Below the pieces are notes generated by a model. The model did not search any database. It had not been told where the DNA came from and saw nothing but the letters and a program-made list of their open reading frames with translations. This document shows, piece after piece, positions 1-7,905 of a stretch of 15,301 bases of DNA. The translations under genes were made by a program, and so were the position numbers. This DNA is from CAIJKW01 sp964443365 (GTDB lineage: Bacteria > Patescibacteriota > Minisyncoccia > Phycocordibacterales > CAIZLB01), in assembly GCA_964443365.1 (NCBI GenBank), contig CAYUCM010000015.1, positions 1 through 15,301 of the forward strand, read 5' to 3'. Numbering within the stretch: the first letter of the stretch is position 1; every line of letters starts with the position of its first letter.

Positions 1-1314
1 CAATCCCAAAGAAAGCATTAGAACAGATGTTGGTGTAAACTTTTTCACCCCAGAAAAACCCTTCTTTTTTAGCCACAAAATTAATACTATTAAAATAAGT
101 AGAACAATTATATTCAGAACGATTTTCCATGTTTTTACCTTGGATGGATACAATGTTTTTAATTCTTTTTCAGAAAGAAGATCTGTTGTGTAGCTGTTTA
201 CGACATTTTCATTGGCATCTTTGATTTCTGCAAAAACACTTAAAGAATCTGCGTCGGTATTAGCATTAGAAACAAGCTCCATTTCCCCACTGTAAACAGC
301 TAAATCAATTGGGGAATTAATTTGAGACACAATCTCTTCCTTTTCATTTGAAATAGTTAAACTCAAAACTGCACCCTGAATCTTTTTTTGAATATCGCCC
401 TCATCAGATGGTCCATATCCTTTATATCGAACAATTAAATTAAAATCACCCCCTTTTGAAACTGAAAGCGGATTAGCATTAATTGTTTCAATACCAGATG
501 TTAATCCATTTACAATATAGTTTAAAAGTATAGTACGAACTTCACTACTATTATCTAGAGATGTAAATTTTATTTCTGCCAAATATTTGCCCGGATTTAA
601 ACCTAGAGGTAAATCTATTTTATAATTTCCAGCTTTATCAAGAGTTAAATCTAATTCTGATGGTTCATTCACAATATTGCCTCCCCAGCCTTCTTTGTGA
701 ATAATAGTACTAACTTTTTGTTTTATAGATTCATCTTTTGGAGAAACAATAACTGAGACATTATCTTTTTGAGAAAAAACAAATTCATTTGATTTTGCAA
801 CATTTTTACCATTAACCACAACAGAAAAGGTGTTTTCAAGTAAACGAGTTGCAGGCTCTCCTTTGATATAAAGTTTTTCAACACCAGAAGCAAGCATTGT
901 TCCATCTTGCAAATAAATTTTGACTAACAAATAATTATCGCCAACAAGATATTTAGGCAATGAGTAGTTAAATGCAACATCTCTTTTGGAATTTGCTTTA
1001 ATATATTCAAGTGATTTTAAATTTGTTTCATTATATGCATCAAACATCAAATTATCACCCTCTGTCTTTAAAACAGATACTGTATAATATGCATCCGACA
1101 CATCCACAGATCCTATATTTGATAGTCCAAAAGACCCAAAAAGATCTCCACCAACAGACAGGTCCGCATCATCAATTTTAAAATTGTGAACATAAATTTG
1201 TGGCTGAGCGATTACATTGTTATCAGCCTGTGCAAATGAATGAATTACATTTGATAAAAACACAGACATGACAATTGTAAATATCGCTATAAAACCAATT
1301 TGTTTTTTTCTCAT
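1..1314 (-). CDS. Secreted/membrane-anchored surface protein, incomplete at the left edge
   Basis: An open frame reads from an ATG at 1314 to the left edge (438 codons, no stop), so the C-terminus is missing. Residues 1 to about 27 form a classical signal peptide: basic MRKK, a hydrophobic core and a likely cut after SFA. The next 365 or so residues are Asn/Ser/Val-rich with alternating hydrophobic residues, as in Ig-like beta-sandwich repeats. Residues 397-415 are a strong membrane helix, followed by a basic loop (KKKGFSGVKK) and a second hydrophobic stretch beginning near 430 that is cut by the window end. Similar motifs, such as a DVxF...P...GxNYxxxxxY pattern, occur in the neighbouring 1399-residue protein, so the two look like diverged paralogues. 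The gene starts 45 nt after that gene ends, on the same strand. An extracellular surface role is inferred; I do not recognise a named family. Confidence 0.85.
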   Translation of the reverse strand, partial: MRKKQIGFIAIFTIVMSVFLSNVIHSFAQADNNVIAQPQIYVHNFKIDDADLSVGGDLFGSFGLSNIGSVDVSDAYYTVSVLKTEGDNLMFDAYNETNLKSLEYIKANSKRDVAFNYSLPKYLVGDNYLLVKIYLQDGTMLASGVEKLYIKGEPATRLLENTFSVVVNGKNVAKSNEFVFSQKDNVSVIVSPKDESIKQKVSTIIHKEGWGGNIVNEPSELDLTLDKAGNYKIDLPLGLNPGKYLAEIKFTSLDNSSEVRTILLNYIVNGLTSGIETINANPLSVSKGGDFNLIVRYKGYGPSDEGDIQKKIQGAVLSLTISNEKEEIVSQINSPIDLAVYSGEMELVSNANTDADSLSVFAEIKDANENVVNSYTTDLLSEKELKTLYPSKVKTWKIVLNIIVLLILIVLILWLKKKGFSGVKKFTPTSVLMLSLGL

Positions 1315-1324
1315 AGTTGTAATA

Positions 1325-1330
1325 ATTATA
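1325..1330 (-). promoter_or_regulatory. Possible -10 box (TATAAT) for the left-edge surface protein gene
   Basis: A perfect TATAAT on the minus strand lies 10 nt before the ATG at 1314. Transcription from it would leave a leader of only about 4 nt. The -35 region at 17-bp spacing (TTAAAC, 1353-1348) is weak, and the intergenic DNA is very AT-rich, so a chance match is possible. Read-through from the upstream gene is the alternative. Confidence 0.35.
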
Positions 1331-1359
1331 ACACTAATTATTAATTTGTTTAATCTTTT

Positions 1360-4300
1360 TTACCTTTCAATTGTACTTGGAGCCTTAGAGCATTCAGAAT
1401 TCATTCCTATATTCAAGAATTTAGTTACAGGTTCTTCGCCCTCCATCTCCTCATAAGAGATAGTACATGTCAAAGTTCTTTTTCCTATTCCAAAACGTTT
1501 ATTAAACTCTGTTGGAATGCCAGGGGGTAAGTTAACGGATTGGCTATTAACACTACAACTATTCACGGTATTTACGGTATAATTTTTTCCAGTTGCATCT
1601 ATTATAGTGTTTGCGATTAAGCCATAAAAATTACATTTTCCATCTTGATCAGCCCATCCTGTTGGATAGAATTTAATTCCAGTATTAATTGGAGTATTAC
1701 CAGGTGGAGCCTGACAAAATGTTCCACCAGTTGTCATGTTACCTGAATTTATACCATCACTTTGTGGAGAAGATTTTAATTCTGACAATGGATCATCTGC
1801 ATATTTTGGACCCATTGCCACAACATAGTATGTGGAACCACTACTATAATCTGCTATGTACGATGTTGATGTTATATTATCGCCAATAAGATTAGAATTT
1901 TTATAAACTCTATATTGAGTAGCCCCAACGACAGAATCCCAAGTTATTTTTAATTGTTGTGTCCCAGAGTTTGGTACACAACTTTCTCCATTCACATTAG
2001 CAGGCTTTGCATAGTTATTTTCAGGTCTTTCCGTGACACTCACATTAAAGATTGTCCACTCTGACGTATTTTGACTTGTCACATCTCTTGCTGCAACCTT
2101 AAGGGTGTAATTCCCCGCAGTAGCCCAAGCTTTGGTTGCTGTAATGATTTCACCATAGGAAGCCGGGGGATTATTTACATAATCCACATTATCATCGCCG
2201 TCAAAATCAAATAAATATTCCACCTTTGGACTCTCCTCCTCTGCAAAAACCTTTTTAATACCATTTATAACAGAAGCCACAAAAGAAGAATTATTTTTAG
2301 AAGCAACTGTAGAAATTTCTGATACTGCCGTATAGCTATTTTCCTCGCCAATAAACACATCAACTGGCCCATCAACTATTGGAGCAGATGGTGTAATATT
2401 ATTCAAATTTGAAGTTGCGTTAATATTTATTGTGTAAATATATTCTCTAAATCTCAATTTAAATGGATTGTAATAATCAGCAAGAGACACATCTGCTGGA
2501 TTGCTTGATAATGTTTCGTCTATATGATGAGAATCATTATAGCTGTAAATATCTGGATAACACTTGTTTGTATCTTTGTTATAAAATGGAAAACTATTAT
2601 CACATCCAACCACACTACCCGTATTACTATTGAACGCCAATGTTCTTATCGAATCAATAAGAAATGAAGGTTGACCAATATTATCCGCTTGAGGAGAATT
2701 AGTTTCATTTAAATTATTAACATACATTGAAACCTTTTCATTAAGAGGTTCAGAATTTGTTCTACAAACATTATTAATATAGTCATCAGTTGTTTGCCAT
2801 CCATAATACAAATATCCGTAAGTTGGAGCGGTGTACATTACAGCACGTTTCATTCCCGTAGTTACAGGCGTACAAATATTTTCAGATTCACAATACCAAT
2901 TTTCAGAATCAGTATCACTAACAGGTGCCATTCCCCACTCTGGGTAGTCACTGTCTGACATATCGTTACTATTTAAGGCCTGATCTGAGAAAGTCAGCTG
3001 ATTAGATGGCGGACTAACAGAAAGCGGTGTATAAGTCCTTACATTACCAAAATATTGATACGTTGATGAGTTGGTGTATTGTTTTGTTTTTACATAATTA
3101 TCATTTGTACAAACTTGACCACTTGGATAAGTAGCATCAGTAACCCAATCGCCAAAAATTGAATTTGAATAATAATCCATTTCAGACCAATAGATATTGC
3201 TATTGGATGTTGGAGAGTAGAAATTGAATTTAATTTTTTTACCGACTGGCACGTTTTGATTATCATCAACAACTATTCCAAACGCGTCAGTAACATTTGA
3301 TTCATAATTGATATTTGCGTAAGCTTCATTCATTGCAAAATCCCAGTTGCCATCTTCGTCAATAATATTATTATTTGGACTATACCAAAAATGAAGTCCA
3401 TCTGTTGGAGTGTTTAAATATGGCGAATAAGAATTGTACGAATCTGCAAAACCGCCACCAAATTGCACACCCACCGGCTTCTTTCCCCTATTTCTGTCCA
3501 CAAATATTGCATCATTAATTGTCTCCCAACCCTTATCCCAACATCTACTTTGAATAGAAACGTCTTTCCAACCTTCTGCCATACGAGGAACAACAAAGGT
3601 TATCTCTCCAGTGTTATCTGTTTTTGGTGTAACTGTAAAATTATTAATTTTTGAGTTTTCTAATTTAACAGCCGCAACATTTTCTGGATGCAAAACAGTT
3701 AATGTCACAGTATCTCCCGGTTTTACAATTGGGGGTTGAGCACTCAAGAGTATTGGCTTCAAACACACAAATCTAACACCAGCCTGACCAACACATTTTG
3801 GCAAATAAAGCTTGTCCGATAAATTTATTTTAAATGGACCAGCCAAAGACTCTCCCGTAACTCTAGGAACCTCTACATCAACAAAAGTTTCAGTTTTATT
3901 CAATATTTTTAATTTTCCATTATGTGGACTTGTTGCAAAACCCACCTGATTCATTCTCTGACCAGACACCTTAACTGTGATTTTGTTTGGAGTACAACCT
4001 ATTGTGGTGGGACAAGAAGGATATTCAACAGGAGCAGAACCCATAACAACAAAACATTCCTCAAGTGGAACGCCACCCCCACCAGGAATATCACCACCAG
4101 AGCTACTGCCTGATCCACTTTGTGCAAAAACCATATTGAACGAGAACAAAAACGCAATAGCAATCACAAAGGTTATCGTTCTATTTTTCATCTTTCTATT
4201 TTTGAATATTTTATAAATCACAAAAATTAATACTAGCAGAACTATTATTATCAAAATACCAAACGTAATCTTCATCCAATTATCAGAAAGTATTCCTGCT

Positions 4301-5559
4301 AAAGTACTACAATTTCCCGGATCAATCGCTTCACATTTATATGTGGAATAGATTTCATCTACAATCTTACCTGCGCTCATCATATAAACATGAATCTTAA
4401 AATCTCTGTGAATTTTATTTGAATTAAATTCCTGAACTATACCCTGAGATTTATTTTCAAGTTTTCCATCATATTCATAAGACGCAATCAATTCATCATC
4501 TTCTGTTAGAACCTCCATCTTCATTTGTCCATCGGTTGATGTTGAGGTGTTTGAAATATTTTGAAAACATGAAAACAGAGTATTTTTACCAGAATTGATT
4601 GGGTAATTTAAAATTGTGGCAAAATTAATTTTAGGCATCAAAACGCCGTCTCTTGCAATTCTTATACCCATAATTGATTTTATATCCTTATATTTGACGA
4701 TAGACTCGACAAAATACATAGAAGATCCCGTATCCTTTAATACAACAGGTATATACGCGGTCTTACCAGCGTCGACTATCAAAATGTTTTCTATAGTATC
4801 GAGCTTGTTTTCTTTTGATTGACTGTCTAATTTGTAAATAGATACTTCAACCTTAACTGTTTGTTTTTCTTTAGTTGTATTTGTAACTGGTATATTTATA
4901 TGTATAGGGGCGTCAGCCTTCTGTATGGAAACTGATCCTGGTATGTAATTTGTATTTTCAATCTTAACTCCATCTCTTTTGAAAAAGACGCCGCCGCCAA
5001 CCTCGCCCTTAATCTTAAAGCTTGTAATGTCACCAGCAACATTATCTGTAAAACTTAAACCTGCAATATTAAATTTGTCACTTGAAATAAAATAAGTTAA
5101 AACCTTATAATTTCCAGACATTGCAAAAGCTGGAATTTTCCATGTAAAATCTACATCAATTTCACCCTGTGGTTTTATGTTAATATTTTCTTTTACGATA
5201 TAAGCATCCACCACTTCTATAGCACCTCCTGATGGATTATTTTTGGAAGGATTTTCCTTAATTATTTTTACATAGAATTTACCATTAACGATTGGGTAAT
5301 TGTTAGTATTCTTTATTGATCCAGAAAAATTGGCAACGGTTCCATTGACTGAGTTAATAAGTCTAGGCTGAATGTCAATTTTTAAATTTGTTAATTTGTA
5401 ATAGTCTGAACAATTTGCATTAGTAGTTGTTGCATAATAGGATTCTGTGAATCGCTCAGTTTCTTTAGCAAAAGCACTGCCCGTTATCGCTAAAGAAATA
5501 ATAAATAAGGCAAAAAATAAAAGCGATAAAGTTTTCCAACTTTTTAGTGAAGTGATCAT
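1360..5559 (-). CDS. Giant modular surface protein with IPT/TIG-, PKD- and FN3-like domains
   Basis: 1399 residues, ATG at 5559, TAA at 1362-1360. In order: a signal peptide (about 1-31, cut after SAFA); a beta-rich outer domain of about 390 residues; a membrane helix at 431-449; a short basic loop (KNRKMKNR); a second hydrophobic segment at 461-478 ending VFA-Q, which resembles a signal peptidase site; a Gly/Ser linker; IPT/TIG-like repeats (about 495-660); a Cys-, Tyr- and Asn-rich region (about 680-1050); a PKD domain (about 1060-1165, with the LFDFDGD motif near 1116); an FN3-like domain (about 1182-1268); and a Cys-containing C-terminal domain. PKD and FN3 domains usually serve in binding outside the cell, so an adhesin or envelope role is likely but inferred. 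The N-terminal third resembles the left-edge protein. It is unclear whether the chain stays whole with a membrane hairpin, is cut after residue 479, or is also started at Met457. Confidence 0.9.
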   Translation of the reverse strand: MITSLKSWKTLSLLFFALFIISLAITGSAFAKETERFTESYYATTTNANCSDYYKLTNLKIDIQPRLINSVNGTVANFSGSIKNTNNYPIVNGKFYVKIIKENPSKNNPSGGAIEVVDAYIVKENINIKPQGEIDVDFTWKIPAFAMSGNYKVLTYFISSDKFNIAGLSFTDNVAGDITSFKIKGEVGGGVFFKRDGVKIENTNYIPGSVSIQKADAPIHINIPVTNTTKEKQTVKVEVSIYKLDSQSKENKLDTIENILIVDAGKTAYIPVVLKDTGSSMYFVESIVKYKDIKSIMGIRIARDGVLMPKINFATILNYPINSGKNTLFSCFQNISNTSTSTDGQMKMEVLTEDDELIASYEYDGKLENKSQGIVQEFNSNKIHRDFKIHVYMMSAGKIVDEIYSTYKCEAIDPGNCSTLAGILSDNWMKITFGILIIIVLLVLIFVIYKIFKNRKMKNRTITFVIAIAFLFSFNMVFAQSGSGSSSGGDIPGGGGVPLEECFVVMGSAPVEYPSCPTTIGCTPNKITVKVSGQRMNQVGFATSPHNGKLKILNKTETFVDVEVPRVTGESLAGPFKINLSDKLYLPKCVGQAGVRFVCLKPILLSAQPPIVKPGDTVTLTVLHPENVAAVKLENSKINNFTVTPKTDNTGEITFVVPRMAEGWKDVSIQSRCWDKGWETINDAIFVDRNRGKKPVGVQFGGGFADSYNSYSPYLNTPTDGLHFWYSPNNNIIDEDGNWDFAMNEAYANINYESNVTDAFGIVVDDNQNVPVGKKIKFNFYSPTSNSNIYWSEMDYYSNSIFGDWVTDATYPSGQVCTNDNYVKTKQYTNSSTYQYFGNVRTYTPLSVSPPSNQLTFSDQALNSNDMSDSDYPEWGMAPVSDTDSENWYCESENICTPVTTGMKRAVMYTAPTYGYLYYGWQTTDDYINNVCRTNSEPLNEKVSMYVNNLNETNSPQADNIGQPSFLIDSIRTLAFNSNTGSVVGCDNSFPFYNKDTNKCYPDIYSYNDSHHIDETLSSNPADVSLADYYNPFKLRFREYIYTININATSNLNNITPSAPIVDGPVDVFIGEENSYTAVSEISTVASKNNSSFVASVINGIKKVFAEEESPKVEYLFDFDGDDNVDYVNNPPASYGEIITATKAWATAGNYTLKVAARDVTSQNTSEWTIFNVSVTERPENNYAKPANVNGESCVPNSGTQQLKITWDSVVGATQYRVYKNSNLIGDNITSTSYIADYSSGSTYYVVAMGPKYADDPLSELKSSPQSDGINSGNMTTGGTFCQAPPGNTPINTGIKFYPTGWADQDGKCNFYGLIANTIIDATGKNYTVNTVNSCSVNSQSVNLPPGIPTEFNKRFGIGKRTLTCTISYEEMEGEEPVTKFLNIGMNSECSKAPSTIER

Positions 5560-5565
5560 GTACTA

Positions 5566-5594
5566 ATTATAAAATAATACACGACTAACGTCTA
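5566..5594 (-). promoter_or_regulatory. Promoter of the giant surface protein, predicted leaderless
   Basis: Minus strand: TAGACG (5594-5589, four of six matches to TTGACA), a 17-bp spacer, then a perfect TATAAT (5571-5566). Seven bases downstream of the -10 box is the A of the ATG at 5559, so the transcript would have essentially no leader. No Shine-Dalgarno sequence is visible before this ATG, which fits. Confidence 0.55.
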
Positions 5595-5626
5595 TTGTTT
5601 TTTGCACTTATATATTTAAGTTTAAT

Positions 5627-6724
5627 TTAAAGAGAGAAATTTTTAACAGAGTATAGTTCTGTATCATCCTCTTTTTGATCAAGTATAGAAGAATCATCTA
5701 TTGGTGAACCATTTTCTGATAATCCCGCGTCACTTTCATCCTGAATTAATTCATTAACCATTTCATTGTCACTCTCACTCGTATTTACGTTTTTACTTTC
5801 ATTAACAATTTCACTTTTGCCTTCAGTATTTATTTGATTTGCAAATGCAGACATTAAATTACCATTCTTTTGTCCTTCTAGAATCTTAAGCAGTTGATGT
5901 AAATCATCATTATTAAAGAAATCAATCACAACCTTTCCACCAACCTCTCTTCTTTCTATTTGAACTCTTGTTCCAAGAGCCTCATTTAGCTTACCTTCAA
6001 TTTCTGTAATTTCAGGGTCTGCAACCACAGTATCTTTTCTTCTAACTCTTTCAACAGCAACAGATCTTGCTATTCTTTCTGCTTCTCTAACTGTAATCTT
6101 TTTAAATACGATTTCCTTAAACAAAACCTCTTGCTCTTCTGGTTTATCAGTGAGCATTAAAAGCGGACGAGTATGACCTTCACTGATTTTCTTTTCAGAT
6201 AAAGCGACAAGCATATGCTCTGGAAGGGCCAGCAATCTGATTGTGTTGGTTACATACTCACGACTCTTCCCCACCTTTTCTGCGATTTGAACATGCTTAA
6301 GACCAAACTCATCTGATAATTGCTGAAATGCCCTTGCTCTATCAACCGCGTTAAGGTCTTCTCTTTGTAAGTTCTCAATTATTGCAAGCTCTAATTTTAC
6401 ACGATTGTCTTCATCGCCAGATCTTATAATAACCGGTATTTGTGCCAATCCTGCCAGCTTAGATGCGCGCAAACGTCTTTCTCCAGAAATTAATTCATAT
6501 CTAACAGCTAATCCCCCATCTTCTTTGATTATTTCATTACGAGTTACAACCAATGGTTGCAAAAGCCCATACATTCTTATGGATTCCGATAGGTCTTTTA
6601 GGGCATTTGGATCAAACTCCCTACGTGGTTGATATGGATTTGGTACGATTTTCTCAATTTCTATCCAGAAAATTGAGTTATTAAAATACTGTGACTGTGG
6701 TTGCATATGTTTTGATTGTATCAT
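5627..6724 (-). CDS. parB: ParB/Spo0J-family chromosome partitioning protein
   Basis: 365 residues with the ParB layout. The N-terminal domain (about 20-125) carries PNPYQPRREF, the nucleotide-binding GERRLRA motif (81-87, the GERRxR box of ParB CTPases) and ENLQREDLN (117-125). A helix-turn-helix region (about 142-165, QIAEKVGKSREYVTNTIRLL) recognises parS in known members. A dimerisation-type C-terminal domain lies at about 238-285. Family members bind parS near the origin, spread by CTP-dependent clamping and work with ParA in chromosome segregation. Unusual here is an acidic Ser/Asn/Asp-rich tail of about 75 residues. No parA is next to it. Met1 (6724) has a weak AGGA 11 nt upstream; Met7 (6706) is an alternative start, and conserved sequence begins only after residue 18. 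It is divergent from tRNA-Leu, and its stop is 67 nt before the giant surface protein gene. Confidence 0.95.
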   Translation of the reverse strand: MIQSKHMQPQSQYFNNSIFWIEIEKIVPNPYQPRREFDPNALKDLSESIRMYGLLQPLVVTRNEIIKEDGGLAVRYELISGERRLRASKLAGLAQIPVIIRSGDEDNRVKLELAIIENLQREDLNAVDRARAFQQLSDEFGLKHVQIAEKVGKSREYVTNTIRLLALPEHMLVALSEKKISEGHTRPLLMLTDKPEEQEVLFKEIVFKKITVREAERIARSVAVERVRRKDTVVADPEITEIEGKLNEALGTRVQIERREVGGKVVIDFFNNDDLHQLLKILEGQKNGNLMSAFANQINTEGKSEIVNESKNVNTSESDNEMVNELIQDESDAGLSENGSPIDDSSILDQKEDDTELYSVKNFSL

Positions 6725-6753
6725 ATTTATTATTTTTCCTAACCTTGAAAAAG

Positions 6754-6783
6754 TGTGAATATGTTGACATCATGTGAATATTC
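6754..6783. repeat. 9-bp direct repeat and palindrome in the parB / tRNA-Leu divergent region
   Basis: TGTGAATAT occurs twice, at 6754-6762 and 6773-6781, 19 bp apart start to start, flanking the TTGACA box of the tRNA promoter. The second copy runs into a perfect palindrome, GAATATTC (6776-6783). The placement would suit an operator controlling tRNA-Leu/miaA, parB or both. The binding protein is unknown, and chance in AT-rich DNA is not excluded. Confidence 0.4.
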
Positions 6784-6791
6784 AATACAAT
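6764..6791 (+). promoter_or_regulatory. Sigma70-type promoter of tRNA-Leu and miaA
   Basis: A perfect -35 TTGACA (6764-6769), a 16-bp spacer and a -10 TACAAT (6786-6791, five of six). The expected start is about 6797-6798, two or three bases before the first base of the tRNA. This is the clearest promoter in the window and may serve the whole plus-strand run that follows. Confidence 0.85.
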
Positions 6792-6799
6792 GGAGGAAT

Positions 6800-6883
6800 G
6801 CCGGAGTGGTGGAATGGTAGACACGCACGACTCAAAATCGTGTCTCGCAAGGGGTGAGGGTTCAAGTCCCTCCTCCGGCACCA
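6800..6883 (+). tRNA. tRNA-Leu (anticodon CAA)
   Basis: A class II tRNA of 84 nt including an encoded CCA (6881-6883). The acceptor stem GCCGGAG (6800-6806) pairs with CTCCGGC (6873-6879); the discriminator is A. The anticodon loop is CTCAAAA, giving anticodon CAA, which reads UUG. There is a long variable arm, and the T arm is GAGGG-TTCAAGT-CCCTC (6856-6872). A36-A37-A38 is the pattern MiaA recognises, and miaA starts 26 nt downstream, so the enzyme and one of its likely substrates would share a transcript. Confidence 0.97.
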
Positions 6884-6909
6884 ATATAGAAAGAGCTGAT
6901 CACAAAAAG

Positions 6910-7905
6910 ATGAAAAAAGTGGAAGAATCACCAAAAAGCCTGCCTAAAACCATAGTTATTTGTGGCCCTACAGCAACAGGAAAAAGCGATTTGGCCGTTT
7001 TGATTGCCAAAAAAGTAAATGGTGAAATAATTTCTGCCGACTCTAGACAGGTTTACAAAAACCTTGATTTAGGAACGGGGAAAATAACAAAAAAAGAGAT
7101 GATGGGTGTTCCCCATTATGCGCTTGATATTCTTGATGCCAAAAGAACTTATACCGTAGATAAATATAGCAAAGACGGATTAAAATTCGCTAAAGAAATT
7201 ATAAAGAAAAACAAAACTCCAATAATTTGCGGTGGAACAGGAATGTATATTGATGCATTGGTAGACGGTGCTGTATTTCCACAAGTTAAACCAAATAAAA
7301 CATTAAGAAAGGAGTTATCCACATACTCAACAGAAAATCTTTATAAAAAATTAATCTCGATTGATCAAAATAGAGCTGCTCAATTAAAAAATGACAATGG
7401 TGGAGAATTTAATAGAGTTAGAATTATAAGATCAATAGAAATAGCAACAGAACTAGGCTCTGTGCCACAAATTGAATATCGTAAAAATTTTAACGCTCTT
7501 TTTATTGGGCTTGATTTTGATGATAAAACATTAAGGGACAGAATTCTTATTCGTATTAGAAAAAGAATGAAAAAAGGAATGTTGGCAGAGGCTCGCAATT
7601 TGCATCAAAATGGATTAAGCTTTAAGAGAATGCGAGAATTGGGTTTGGAATATAGACATTTAGCAGACCTGTTGGAGAAAAAGGTTAATGTAAAAGAATT
7701 TGAAGAAAAACTAGCGCTTGATATTTGGCACTTTGTTAAAAGACAAAGAACTTGGTTTAAAAGAAATAAAGAAATCGCATGGTTTACACCAAATTCAGAC
7801 AGTTTCAATAAAGCCATAAAAATGTCTACAGATTTTCTAGAAATTAAAAATGGAAAAAAACGACCTACAATTAATAGCGGAGATACTAAAAAATCCAGAA
7901 GATAA
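6910..7905 (+). CDS. miaA: tRNA dimethylallyltransferase MiaA
   Basis: 331 residues from the ATG at 6910. MiaA transfers a dimethylallyl group to N6 of A37 in tRNAs that read codons beginning with U. Visible motifs are the P-loop GPTATGKS (19-26), DSRQVY (44-49) followed by LGTGK, GVPHYALDI, CGGTGMY (GGTGMY 108-113) and the C-terminal KRQRTWFKR (277-285), all in family order and at usual length. The open frame extends upstream to 6790 through the tRNA, but that part cannot be coding, and Met at 6910 gives the normal distance to the P-loop. It probably shares the tRNA-Leu promoter. Its last 56 nt overlap the start of the sigma factor gene in another frame; the Lys/Arg-rich tail coded there is not a conserved MiaA region. 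Confidence 0.96.
   Translation: MKKVEESPKSLPKTIVICGPTATGKSDLAVLIAKKVNGEIISADSRQVYKNLDLGTGKITKKEMMGVPHYALDILDAKRTYTVDKYSKDGLKFAKEIIKKNKTPIICGGTGMYIDALVDGAVFPQVKPNKTLRKELSTYSTENLYKKLISIDQNRAAQLKNDNGGEFNRVRIIRSIEIATELGSVPQIEYRKNFNALFIGLDFDDKTLRDRILIRIRKRMKKGMLAEARNLHQNGLSFKRMRELGLEYRHLADLLEKKVNVKEFEEKLALDIWHFVKRQRTWFKRNKEIAWFTPNSDSFNKAIKMSTDFLEIKNGKKRPTINSGDTKKSRR

Noticed and set aside
3922..4216. Plus-strand frames inside the giant surface protein gene
   Set aside because: They are antisense to a long, domain-bearing frame and have no recognisable content.
5627..6799. parS sites near parB
   Set aside because: No TGTTTCACGTGAAACA-like 16-mer was seen; the TGTGAATAT repeats do not match it.
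6790..6909. Upstream extension of miaA to an ATG at 6790
   Set aside because: The extension reads straight through the tRNA-Leu gene; the ATG at 6910 gives the normal MiaA N-terminus.
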